Under the pieces are notes generated by a model. The model saw only the letters and a program-made list of their open reading frames with translations. It was not told the origin of the DNA and did not search any database. A program made the translations under genes and the position numbers. Of a stretch of 7,319 nucleotides of DNA, positions 1 through 7,319 are shown piece after piece (position 1 is the first letter of the stretch; each line of letters opens with the position of its first letter). The stretch is from Planctomycetota bacterium (lineage in GTDB: Bacteria; Planctomycetota; Planctomycetia; Planctomycetales; Planctomycetaceae), in contig JAQBZS010000349.1 of the NCBI GenBank assembly GCA_027622115.1, forward strand, positions 1-7,319, written 5' to 3'.

Positions 1-19
1 CGAGATATCCAAATCAATT

Positions 20-25
20 GAAGGA
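20..25 (+). promoter_or_regulatory. Shine-Dalgarno site of the aminotransferase gene
   Basis: GAAGGA lies 6 bases before the ATG at 32, which is a near-ideal ribosome binding site. It decides the start: the reading frame is open upstream to base 2, so a start outside the window is formally possible, but the well-placed site supports ATG 32. No promoter can be judged because only 31 bases precede the gene. Confidence 0.7.
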
Positions 26-31
26 ACCCGC

Positions 32-1408
32 ATGAGCACCACCGATGCTCGCAGCAGCACGATTTCCGATGCTCAGGCCAGCGAGCCCGAATTCCTGAAG
101 CGCATCTTCATTCGATCGCAGATGTCCGAATTCGTTAAGGATCCGCTACTCATGGCGCGGGCCGACGGCATCCACTATTGGGACGTGAAGGGCAAGCAGT
201 ATCTCGACGCGCTGTCCGGGATCTACGTCGCCAGTGTCGGGCACAACAATCGGCGAGTGATCGACGCAATCCGCCAGCAGATGGACCAACTGACGTTTTC
301 GCCGGTGATGCACGGTTCGAACACGCTGGCCGTGAAGCTGGCCAATCGATTGGTCGAACTGGGTCCGGAAGGGATGGGGGCGGTCAAATTGCTGTCCGGT
401 GGCTCGGAAACCACGGAAGCGGCCATCAAGATGGCGCGGCAATATCACAAGCTCACCGGCAACGCCACGAAATTCAAAATCATCTCGCGATACCAATCGT
501 GGCATGGATCGACGCTCGGTTCGCTGTCGGCGGGAGGTCTGACGTCGCGCAGAGCCACCAGCGAACCGTTGGCTCCGGGATTCATTCATGTGTTTCCGCC
601 AACCTGCTACCGCTGCCCGTTCGGCAAGGAATACCCATCGTGCGACATTACCTGTGCGAGCCTGATCGGTGACGTGATCGAATTGGAAGACCCCAGCACC
701 GTGGCGGCCGTGATGGTCGAGCCCATTGGTCACACGGGCGGCATCATCGATCCGCCGGACGAATACCTTCCGATGCTGCGAGACCTCTGCGACAAGCACA
801 ACGTGTTGTTGATCTTTGACGAAATCATCACCGGGATCGGTCGCACGGGCGAAATGTTCGCGGCCCAGACGTTTGGGGTCACGCCGGACATGATCTGCCT
901 CGGCAAGGGGCTCAGTGGTGGGTATTCACCGGTGGCCGCGCTGATGTGTTCTCAAGTCGTCGCGGATGCATTTTGGGGCGACCCGGCAGTCAATCCGGGC
1001 TTCTTGGAAGGCCACACGTTCGAAGGCAATCCGTTGTCGAGTGCCGTGGGGCTGGCGGTTTTGGACGAGATCGTCGAACGCGACTTGTGTGCCAACGTGC
1101 GAAAAGTCGGCGCGCACTTGCGGCGAGGATTCGAAGCCCTCCAGGCAAAGCACGACTGCATCGGCGACATTCGTGGCAAGGGCCTCTTCCAGTGCATCGA
1201 GTTCGTCGCGGACCGAAACACGCGTCGCCAATTCGATCCACCCATCGGCCAAACCATCGGCAAGCACGTGCTGGCCCACGGTCTGCTAACGCGTTTCGAC
1301 CCGCATTGGATCGCGTTCGGACCGCCGCTGATCGTGACCGAGAAACAGATCGACGACATGCTCGCGCTGCTCGACCAATCCATCACCGCAATCACGTCGG
1401 CGCTATGA
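32..1408 (+). CDS. Class III PLP-dependent aminotransferase (omega-amino acid/diamine type)
   Basis: This is a cytoplasmic fold-type I enzyme that should move an amino group from an omega-amino acid or amine to a keto acid such as pyruvate, using pyridoxal phosphate. At 458 residues it is full length for the family. Visible motifs are: SGGSE at 122-126 (phosphate loop); YQSWHG at 154-159, with Trp157 where many relatives have the PLP-stacking Tyr; VEPI at 229-232; FDEIITG at 262-268, with Asp263 contacting the pyridine nitrogen; LGKGLSGG at 290-297, with Lys292 as the Schiff-base lysine; and HTF at 328-330, with Thr329 expected to reach the partner subunit's phosphate. Arg421 lies 10 residues before PPL (431-433), matching the flipping carboxylate-binding Arg of the Chromobacterium omega-transaminase as I recall it. 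A cysteine cluster (192, 195, 204, 208) interrupts the middle of the protein. The first 20 residues are a Ser/Thr/Ala-rich tail, probably disordered. The family call is secure; the substrate is not. Beta-alanine, GABA, putrescine and taurine are all possible. It converges on the membrane-protein gene. Confidence 0.95.
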   Translation: MSTTDARSSTISDAQASEPEFLKRIFIRSQMSEFVKDPLLMARADGIHYWDVKGKQYLDALSGIYVASVGHNNRRVIDAIRQQMDQLTFSPVMHGSNTLAVKLANRLVELGPEGMGAVKLLSGGSETTEAAIKMARQYHKLTGNATKFKIISRYQSWHGSTLGSLSAGGLTSRRATSEPLAPGFIHVFPPTCYRCPFGKEYPSCDITCASLIGDVIELEDPSTVAAVMVEPIGHTGGIIDPPDEYLPMLRDLCDKHNVLLIFDEIITGIGRTGEMFAAQTFGVTPDMICLGKGLSGGYSPVAALMCSQVVADAFWGDPAVNPGFLEGHTFEGNPLSSAVGLAVLDEIVERDLCANVRKVGAHLRRGFEALQAKHDCIGDIRGKGLFQCIEFVADRNTRRQFDPPIGQTIGKHVLAHGLLTRFDPHWIAFGPPLIVTEKQIDDMLALLDQSITAITSAL

Positions 1409-1536
1409 GTTGGGTGTTGAGAATTGGCAATCTTCGCCAATGGTGACTCGGTCATCTGGCGAGCCAGCAACATCGCGCATTGCCTGGGCAGCACGACTGA
1501 TCGCGCGCGAGCTTTGTTCCTCGGAATCACGGGCTG
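1409..1536. other. Convergent intergenic gap
   Basis: These 128 bases separate the TGA of the aminotransferase from the TAG of the membrane-protein gene. Apart from the hairpin at 1423-1441, the short stem at 1456-1467 and a 10-base GC palindrome (TCGCGCGCGA, 1501-1510), I see no gene, promoter or repeat. The open frames that cross it are continuations of shadow frames of the two flanking genes. Confidence 0.6.
1423..1441. terminator. Candidate bidirectional hairpin between convergent genes
   Basis: ATTGGC (1423-1428) and GCCAAT (1436-1441) form a perfect 6-bp stem with a 7-base loop, 15 bases after the aminotransferase stop. Being symmetric, it would fold in transcripts from both directions. 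No run of T follows on either strand (GGTGAC on +, TCTCAAC on -), so it is not a classical intrinsic terminator. It could be a weak or factor-assisted terminator, or chance. A second, shorter stem (CTGG 1456-1459 with CCAG 1464-1467) lies just downstream. Confidence 0.3.
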
Positions 1537-4500
1537 CTATTTGTCCCAGCGTTTGAGGTCGTTCATCACGCCGAGCAATTCGTTGCGTTTCTTTTCGAAC
1601 AGTCCAAACACCGCCAGCATCAGCATGCCCATCACAATCCCGAACGCCCACCACGGCCAGACTTCTTGAATCCGTACCGCGGCGTGCCACACCATGCTGA
1701 CGATTGACAGCAACAGGAACGACGCCCCCAAGTAGAGAAACGTTCGGACTCGCAACAGGATGCCCACGAACACGCCCGCGATGGACAGCAGCGACAACAC
1801 AATCGGCAGCCATAGCGAACCGCCGATGCCGTGGATGAACATCTCGCCGCTGGAACTGACGTAAATCACGGTGACCGCCAAGTAGCGAATGTTCGTCAGT
1901 TGACTCAACGTCAGGCGATTCTTGTTCCATTGAGCGGCCAGCAACACCGAGAGTGCCGGCGGAATGAGCCACAACTGCGGGCGTTCGGCGAGTTGCAGGC
2001 CGTTTTCGTGAAACAACGCCCACAAGCCGGCGTTCCCCACGAATGCCGCACACAGGGCGTACGCGAAGGACTGTCGCCACATGCTGAGCACCAGATACAT
2101 CAACCCGGCCAGGAACAGCAGCGTCGAGAAGCCGGATTCCAGGCCGCTCGTTTGAAACGCCAGCATGGGAATCAGCGGTAGAAACGCCGCCGTGCGATGC
2201 AACGGTTCGGACATCACCGTGAGTCGCTTGCGACGGCACACTTCGCCCACCCCCACCCCGAAGTACGCAATCGCGATGGTGATGAACGGCCAGTAGCGCA
2301 GCAGCAGGCCGCTGAATAATTCGGGCATCGTCAGTCGAATGTGCAGGAACAAGAGGCCCATCACGGCTTCGGCGGCATAGACGTACCACATGCGGCCGCG
2401 TTCGCTCAGCGTCAGAGGATCGACGTCCGGGATCACGGCGAGACAGATGAAGGCCACCGCCAAACCCGCCAGCACAACCGCCACCGACGCGATCTCCGGC
2501 CCCGCCAGCACGCCCGGCCAGACGACTTCCATCGACAGCACGACGATCAAGACGGCCATCGCCAATCCACCCAGAAAACTTGCGGACCATCGTGCGGACT
2601 TGTGCCAGGAACGCGATCGCGGCAATAGCCGCAATAGCACCACGCCGTACAGAATCGCCGTCAGTCCCAGCGACACGAGTACTCGGACGGCGCGGAATAA
2701 CGCATCGTGCGGTGCGTCGTTGATCGGCATGACGGCCCAACCGAAGGCCACGGCTGCCAATGCCGCCAGCAACAGCGAGCCGATCCGACATTCGGTTTGT
2801 AATCGGCGGATTTCCAACAGGATCGGAAGCGAAGCCAGGATCAAGATCGAACTTGCCGAGACGATGCGTAACGTGGGCACGGTCACGTGCAGCACCGACC
2901 AGAATCCGATCACTACCGTGGTGAGCGCCAGCCCGAAATTCGCCGGGATCAACCAGAGGACGAGTTGGCTGTCTTCCGATGTGGGGCGATTCGGAATTCG
3001 CAGTTGATCCGCCGTGGCTCGCAGCATTCCGCGGAATGCAAGCAGCAGGCTGGTGACCACCGCATACACGCTAGCCAGGACGCCCAACGACAACACGTAG
3101 TCGCGACCGATGAAATCGGACTGGTCACCCAATTGATCCAAAACCATCAAGCCGCCGGTCAATCCCCAGCAGAACAGCGCGCCAAACACGGGCCGCGCCA
3201 TGCGGTCCCAGAATGTCATTGCCGCCAACAGCCCGATCGCGAAGAGCACGCCGAATGCAGTGGGAGTGCTGAAGTCGACTCGCTCGATGCCGAGCGCCTG
3301 CCAGAGCAACCGCGAAACCACCATCAAACCGAAGAAGGCGACGAGGAATTCGGCAATCGTCGCCGGCGTCATGCGGTTGGAATTGAGAAGTCGAGCGTTT
3401 CGGCGGTGTTGATGGATCAAGTCGCACAGGCACCACGCGATCGTCGATAGGACCGCTCCGACCAACGCCAAAAGCACGAGCGTCTGACCGGCAAGCCCCT
3501 CGTCCGCGTCGAGAATTCCCGCAACGGTGCCGAATACCGCTGCGAGCAGGCTGGGTACGACCGACACTCGTGCCGGGTCGGCGAAGGTACCGGTCCACGG
3601 ATCGATCGCCAGGGAACTCGCGGCCAAGCCCCAGCACGCGACCGACAGCACGCACAGCGGTGCCTCGCGAGTCCGCAAGGTCAGCGTGCTCAACAGGGTC
3701 GCCGCAGCGAAGGCGAACGCTTGGATTGGCAGCGGTCGCAGGGGATCCGTTCCCGCGGCATGCGCCGTCAGAAAGCCCACGGCGACCACGGCCACGACGA
3801 TCGCCCCCACCGTCCATAAACGAGTTTTTTCGTCGGAATCCCGCCTGAACGAATCCCGCCAGCCGAATAGCAGCACTGCCACCGCAGCGACAAACCAACC
3901 GCCCATCAATGCGTGGTAGGCATGCCAGTGAATCGGCGAATCCCACTGCAACACCACCGCGCTGATCTGCACGCTCAGTCCGGACAACAGCACGCCGATG
4001 GTGATCGGAGTCGATGCGGCTCGGATTAAGTACGGCCAGACGCTTGCGGCCACGCAGAGGAAGGCCGCAATGCCCAACGTGCTGCCGATCGACGCCGTCA
4101 GTGGATTCGCCAGTCCGGGTTGGAACACGATCTGTTGTAGGGCCGGCAGCAGCGGAATGACCACGCACGCCACTGCCAGTTTTCGCAGCGTTGCCAACGT
4201 CCGCCGAGCCGCGAGGGCCTCGTTGTCGTCCGTGAACGAACGGCGGGCGAAGTGCCACACAAGTGAGCCGATTGCAAGTCCGATGCCGTTGACTTGAGCC
4301 CACACCACGACCGGATGATGCAGTCCATCGAGGCTCACGTTCACAACCCACACCCAACGCAACGCGACCACGTTGACGGCCAATTGCACGGTGAGCGTGG
4401 CGGCGATGAGAAAGGCGGTGACTCGCTGCCGATAGGCCGCCATCGCAAACGCGGACGCCAGGAGCACCAGCGAAACGACGTTGGCGGCATCGGGTCCGAT

Positions 4501-7319
4501 CGGCTTCCAGAACAATCCGGCCGTCGATGCGAGCAGTTCGGAGCCTCGAAACGACGCGGCCACCGCGGCGAATGCCGCAATGAGAATGACTCCGGTCGCC
4601 GCTGTCCAAATCGACGATCGCCACGAGAATAAGCCCGCCACGTCGCTGTCGTTCGCTAACCGCGGCGAATACACAGCAACGCCCGCATGCGCGAGCGCCA
4701 CGAATCCCGCCATCCACGTCAGCGAAATCAGCGTCGCTCGGTAATCGGCCAGCCCAACCGCGAGCGTCAACAACACGCTGCAAATCACCATGAAGAGCCC
4801 GCCATCGGTCAGCCCACGCTCCACGAGCGCGCTGTCCGCGAGTTTGCTGCTCGTTCGTGTCGTGTGTGCGGACGAAGGCGGGGCGGTTGTCCCGGGAGTG
4901 AATCGATGAATCAGCAAGAGTGCCGTCGCAAGTCCTGCGGCCGTCCAGAAAGTCCAATCCGCCACCGGGTTGACCTCGCTGATGTTGCCGGCGTTTTGGT
5001 CCACGGCGAATGCGACCACTCCGACGAGTACCGTCAGTGCGATTCCCAATCCGGCACCGAACGTCTGCGTTTCCGAGGAATCGAGTTGCATGGAACGCAG
5101 CGGCCCGAAGGCAGCGATGCACAAAGCAAGAGCGGCCACCGCGGCAAGCATCAATTCCCGATGCGCCTCAATCGGCACGGGAGCGGCGAGCAGCGTCAGT
5201 TCGGTGAAAATCACGGGGGACGCATTCGCAACCGCGACGGCCAGCAATCCGGTGAGCATCCCGCCGGTGATCACAAGTTCGAACGGCGATCGATCCACGT
5301 CCATCCACGCGACTTGCACGCGTTGCCAACGCAACAGCGACCGCAGCGCCAGCCAGCCGATGCACCAGATCGCGAGTGCCGTCAATTGCGAGTGGATATG
5401 CCGCACTTCCAGAAACGACGTGAACCACGGTTGTTGCGCGGTGAACGAAGCCACTCCGAGGACCAAGGCGAAGGTTCCCAGACACTGGGCGACCACGAAG
5501 AATTCGCGGCGCACCAGGATGATCGCCCCGACCAGCCACATTGAGGCGTACCATGCGAAATCCCGCGACGATGCCGCCAATAAGTCCGACGTGCCGACCT
5601 GCAACGCTGGGCCGAGTTCGCCGAGCGCGGCCATGCCGGTCATTGCCAGTCCGCTCACAATCAACGGCAGCAATACGGCATCACGCAGGTCAGGCTCTGT
5701 CTGAACTTCGGCTCCGCTCCGCGACACGGCAAACAGCAACATCGCGTAGGCCACCAAAGTGCTGCCATGAATCCACCAGGTCCACGTCCAGGCCGGTTCG
5801 AGCACCAGCGAAGTGTTCGCGATGCACTGCGAAATCCACGGATTGAATTGCAACGAGTGCAGCACCGCGACAAACCAAAACCCCGCAGTCGGCCAAGTAA
5901 ACTCCATGCGGCGTATCACAGCTGCAGCCGCCAGCATCGCGATTCCGGACAACAGCAGGATCGCGCCGGCAATCGAAACGTCGGCAAATCCGGTCCCGAG
6001 AAATCCCGCGTGCAGCGCCACCAAGATGCTCAACAGCACCAGCGCGGCGGCACTTGCCGTGTACCGCGATGCATCTTCCATGCGCTTCGCTCGCCGACAG
6101 ACCGTGCCCACCAAACCCACCAGGATTGCGCCCACGAACAAAACGGCGCTGCTGCGTCCGAGCAAAAACGCGTCGACCAGGCCCACCGACGTCGCCTCGG
6201 CAATCGTGTCGCTCGCCGCGTGGAATCCCACCATGTAGGCCAACACCAGCGACGCCACGGCGGGATAATGCAGATCGGGCAGCTTCGCCGCGAACGCGAA
6301 GAACGCGAGCGACGCAAAACTCAACAGGCCGACCACGATCAACAGGTCCGGTCGAGGCCATGCAGTCGCCACCGCACCGACAATGCCCATCGCACCGAGC
6401 GGAATCAGCGACGTTCCGCCCAATCGCAGGTTGCCGTGCTTCGCCGATTGCAGTCGCTGGTGGATCAGGAAGCCGATGCCGATCACGCAAATGGAGATCA
6501 AGCTGATTCCGGGTGCCAACGTGGACAGCGTGCTGCGGATGTCGCCGACCTTCACGACCAGCAAGGCCGCGGCCATGACCAGCGCGAACGAAGCCGTGCC
6601 CAGCACGAGAAACATCTGGTTGCAGCGTCGCGGCGTGATGCGTTGCCAACGTCCGCTCATCCAAATCTGCGAACCGGTCGCCACCAGGAACGAAGCCAGC
6701 GGCACGGCGAACAGCATCCACAGCAGGCTCGGCTCGGGACTTGAGACTGCGTTCCGAGCGATCACCAACTGACTCAACGACGGCCCCATGACCGCCAACG
6801 GCAACATCCACCAGCCACGCAGCATCAGCAGACGCCCGCAGGACGACGTGATGACCCCGTACCCCAATGCGCCCACCACCACGGCCAGCATGTAAATCGG
6901 GCTGGTCACCGACACGTCGCGTTCGGACAGCGAAATCGCCGCCAGAAAATTCAGCGGCACCAGCAATGCCGAGATGATCAACAGCCCTTGGCTGGTGGAC
7001 TTCAATCGCCAGCGTTTCAACGTGTAGACGCCGGCTCCGTGAATCGCGGCCGTGGCCAGCAGAAACAACAGCGCGGGAAAGAACGGGATCGCGTTCTTCA
7101 GCGTCGACCACAGACTGATCACCAACCCGATCGAACTGCCGACGATCAACATGCCGCTGATGATTTCACCCCAGCGGATGTTGCGTTTTTCCAGGAAAGC
7201 GCTGAGCGTATGCCGCGAGTCATGGCCGGCACCCACCGGAAACAACTCGTCCGCCGGTTCGCTCAAGACCGGTTCGTGTTCCACAACGTCGTCGTCGAAT
7301 TCCTCGACCGATTCGATTG
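1537..7319 (-). CDS. Giant polytopic membrane protein of unknown function (5' partial)
   Basis: The frame ends at TAG 1537-1539 and stays open to the right edge, so the true start is outside the window. Counting from an in-frame GTG at 7284 gives 1915 residues; about 11 further acidic-rich codons follow upstream before the edge. That GTG has no well-spaced ribosome site (the nearest AGGA is about 16 bases away), so I do not take it as the start. Residue numbers here count from it. Residues 1-40 are hydrophilic (acidic, then a basic stretch before the first span). From about 41 to 1896 the chain is almost entirely hydrophobic segments of 17-23 residues with short loops, roughly 55-60 by eye. 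The longest soluble break is 793-827, rich in Ser/Thr/Ala. The basic tail 1897-1915 (EKKR, KRWDK) and the basic residues before span 1 suggest both ends are cytoplasmic. I see no nucleotide-binding, protease or glycosyltransferase motif. The first spans (41-118) loosely resemble the start of DUF2157 or SCO7613-type long membrane proteins; this is a weak inference. A role in transport, envelope architecture or sensing cannot be chosen from the sequence. Confidence 0.9.
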   Translation of the reverse strand, partial: IESVEEFDDDVVEHEPVLSEPADELFPVGAGHDSRHTLSAFLEKRNIRWGEIISGMLIVGSSIGLVISLWSTLKNAIPFFPALLFLLATAAIHGAGVYTLKRWRLKSTSQGLLIISALLVPLNFLAAISLSERDVSVTSPIYMLAVVVGALGYGVITSSCGRLLMLRGWWMLPLAVMGPSLSQLVIARNAVSSPEPSLLWMLFAVPLASFLVATGSQIWMSGRWQRITPRRCNQMFLVLGTASFALVMAAALLVVKVGDIRSTLSTLAPGISLISICVIGIGFLIHQRLQSAKHGNLRLGGTSLIPLGAMGIVGAVATAWPRPDLLIVVGLLSFASLAFFAFAAKLPDLHYPAVASLVLAYMVGFHAASDTIAEATSVGLVDAFLLGRSSAVLFVGAILVGLVGTVCRRAKRMEDASRYTASAAALVLLSILVALHAGFLGTGFADVSIAGAILLLSGIAMLAAAAVIRRMEFTWPTAGFWFVAVLHSLQFNPWISQCIANTSLVLEPAWTWTWWIHGSTLVAYAMLLFAVSRSGAEVQTEPDLRDAVLLPLIVSGLAMTGMAALGELGPALQVGTSDLLAASSRDFAWYASMWLVGAIILVRREFFVVAQCLGTFALVLGVASFTAQQPWFTSFLEVRHIHSQLTALAIWCIGWLALRSLLRWQRVQVAWMDVDRSPFELVITGGMLTGLLAVAVANASPVIFTELTLLAAPVPIEAHRELMLAAVAALALCIAAFGPLRSMQLDSSETQTFGAGLGIALTVLVGVVAFAVDQNAGNISEVNPVADWTFWTAAGLATALLLIHRFTPGTTAPPSSAHTTRTSSKLADSALVERGLTDGGLFMVICSVLLTLAVGLADYRATLISLTWMAGFVALAHAGVAVYSPRLANDSDVAGLFSWRSSIWTAATGVILIAAFAAVAASFRGSELLASTAGLFWKPIGPDAANVVSLVLLASAFAMAAYRQRVTAFLIAATLTVQLAVNVVALRWVWVVNVSLDGLHHPVVVWAQVNGIGLAIGSLVWHFARRSFTDDNEALAARRTLATLRKLAVACVVIPLLPALQQIVFQPGLANPLTASIGSTLGIAAFLCVAASVWPYLIRAASTPITIGVLLSGLSVQISAVVLQWDSPIHWHAYHALMGGWFVAAVAVLLFGWRDSFRRDSDEKTRLWTVGAIVVAVVAVGFLTAHAAGTDPLRPLPIQAFAFAAATLLSTLTLRTREAPLCVLSVACWGLAASSLAIDPWTGTFADPARVSVVPSLLAAVFGTVAGILDADEGLAGQTLVLLALVGAVLSTIAWCLCDLIHQHRRNARLLNSNRMTPATIAEFLVAFFGLMVVSRLLWQALGIERVDFSTPTAFGVLFAIGLLAAMTFWDRMARPVFGALFCWGLTGGLMVLDQLGDQSDFIGRDYVLSLGVLASVYAVVTSLLLAFRGMLRATADQLRIPNRPTSEDSQLVLWLIPANFGLALTTVVIGFWSVLHVTVPTLRIVSASSILILASLPILLEIRRLQTECRIGSLLLAALAAVAFGWAVMPINDAPHDALFRAVRVLVSLGLTAILYGVVLLRLLPRSRSWHKSARWSASFLGGLAMAVLIVVLSMEVVWPGVLAGPEIASVAVVLAGLAVAFICLAVIPDVDPLTLSERGRMWYVYAAEAVMGLLFLHIRLTMPELFSGLLLRYWPFITIAIAYFGVGVGEVCRRKRLTVMSEPLHRTAAFLPLIPMLAFQTSGLESGFSTLLFLAGLMYLVLSMWRQSFAYALCAAFVGNAGLWALFHENGLQLAERPQLWLIPPALSVLLAAQWNKNRLTLSQLTNIRYLAVTVIYVSSSGEMFIHGIGGSLWLPIVLSLLSIAGVFVGILLRVRTFLYLGASFLLLSIVSMVWHAAVRIQEVWPWWAFGIVMGMLMLAVFGLFEKKRNELLGVMNDLKRWDK

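Noticed and set aside
146..799. 217-codon antisense frame inside the aminotransferase gene
   Set aside because: It overlaps the clearly functional aminotransferase motifs, and its translation has no family signature.
1501..1510. TCGCGCGCGA palindrome in the intergenic gap, considered as an operator
   Set aside because: It lies downstream of both convergent genes with no promoter nearby, and short CG-alternating palindromes are expected in GC-rich DNA.
3825..3830. Run of six T (six A on the coding strand) considered as a terminator or a frameshift slippery site
   Set aside because: It is inside the giant gene with no stem before it. On the coding strand the codons are GAA AAA ACT, which does not fit the X-XXY-YYZ arrangement needed for -1 slippage, and the frame continues normally.
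3125..5122. Long second reading frame (665 codons) on the - strand inside the giant gene, with similar long - strand frames at 1403-2791 and 5690-7111
   Set aside because: Their translations are Arg/Gly/Ala-rich with no hydrophobic pattern or motif, typical of a shifted frame over a GC-biased gene. The overlapping frame gives a continuous, regular membrane protein.
4189..6651. CGTTGCCAACG, an odd-centred palindrome, occurs at 4189-4199, 5321-5331 and 6641-6651
   Set aside because: All copies lie within the coding sequence. Two encode the same basic loop motif Arg-Trp-Gln-Arg and the third is in a different frame. Irregular spacing and lack of flanking similarity make coincidence or loop composition more likely than a binding-site array.
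5767..6744. 325-codon + strand frame antisense to the giant gene
   Set aside because: The translation is dominated by Arg, Gln and His with low-complexity stretches and no recognisable domain. It is the antisense image of Ala/Leu/Val codons.

Overview
The window holds two real protein-coding genes that face each other across a short intergenic gap: a complete class III PLP aminotransferase on the + strand (32-1408) and a giant polytopic membrane protein on the - strand (1537 to the right edge, 5' end not in the window). I saw no RNA genes, transposase, IS ends, CRISPR repeats or phage genes. Base composition looks fairly GC-rich (about 60% by eye). Both genes show the strong third-position GC bias that produces long Arg/Gly/Ala-rich shadow frames over them.

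The organism cannot be fixed from a marker gene. A single membrane protein of more than 1900 residues with dozens of membrane spans and no recognisable catalytic domain, together with the moderate-to-high GC, makes me think of a planctomycete or a related bacterium. This is an inference from gene style and only moderately confident. Actinobacteria carry a loosely similar class of very long multi-spanning proteins.

Layout: 1-31 is a leader with a good Shine-Dalgarno sequence. In two frames it could also be the tail of an upstream gene, so the aminotransferase may be a downstream member of an operon. 32-1408 encodes the aminotransferase, with all expected catalytic residues (Lys292, Asp263, Arg421) and an unusual four-cysteine insertion. 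1409-1536 is the convergent gap, with one perfect 6-bp hairpin that could end transcription weakly from either side. 1537-7319 encodes the membrane giant, whose reading frame stays open through the window edge.

Nothing in the sequence ties the two genes to one pathway. They are convergent, so they are not co-transcribed. The aminotransferase should act in the cytoplasm on an omega-amino acid or diamine. The membrane protein has no assignable function and is the least understood object here.
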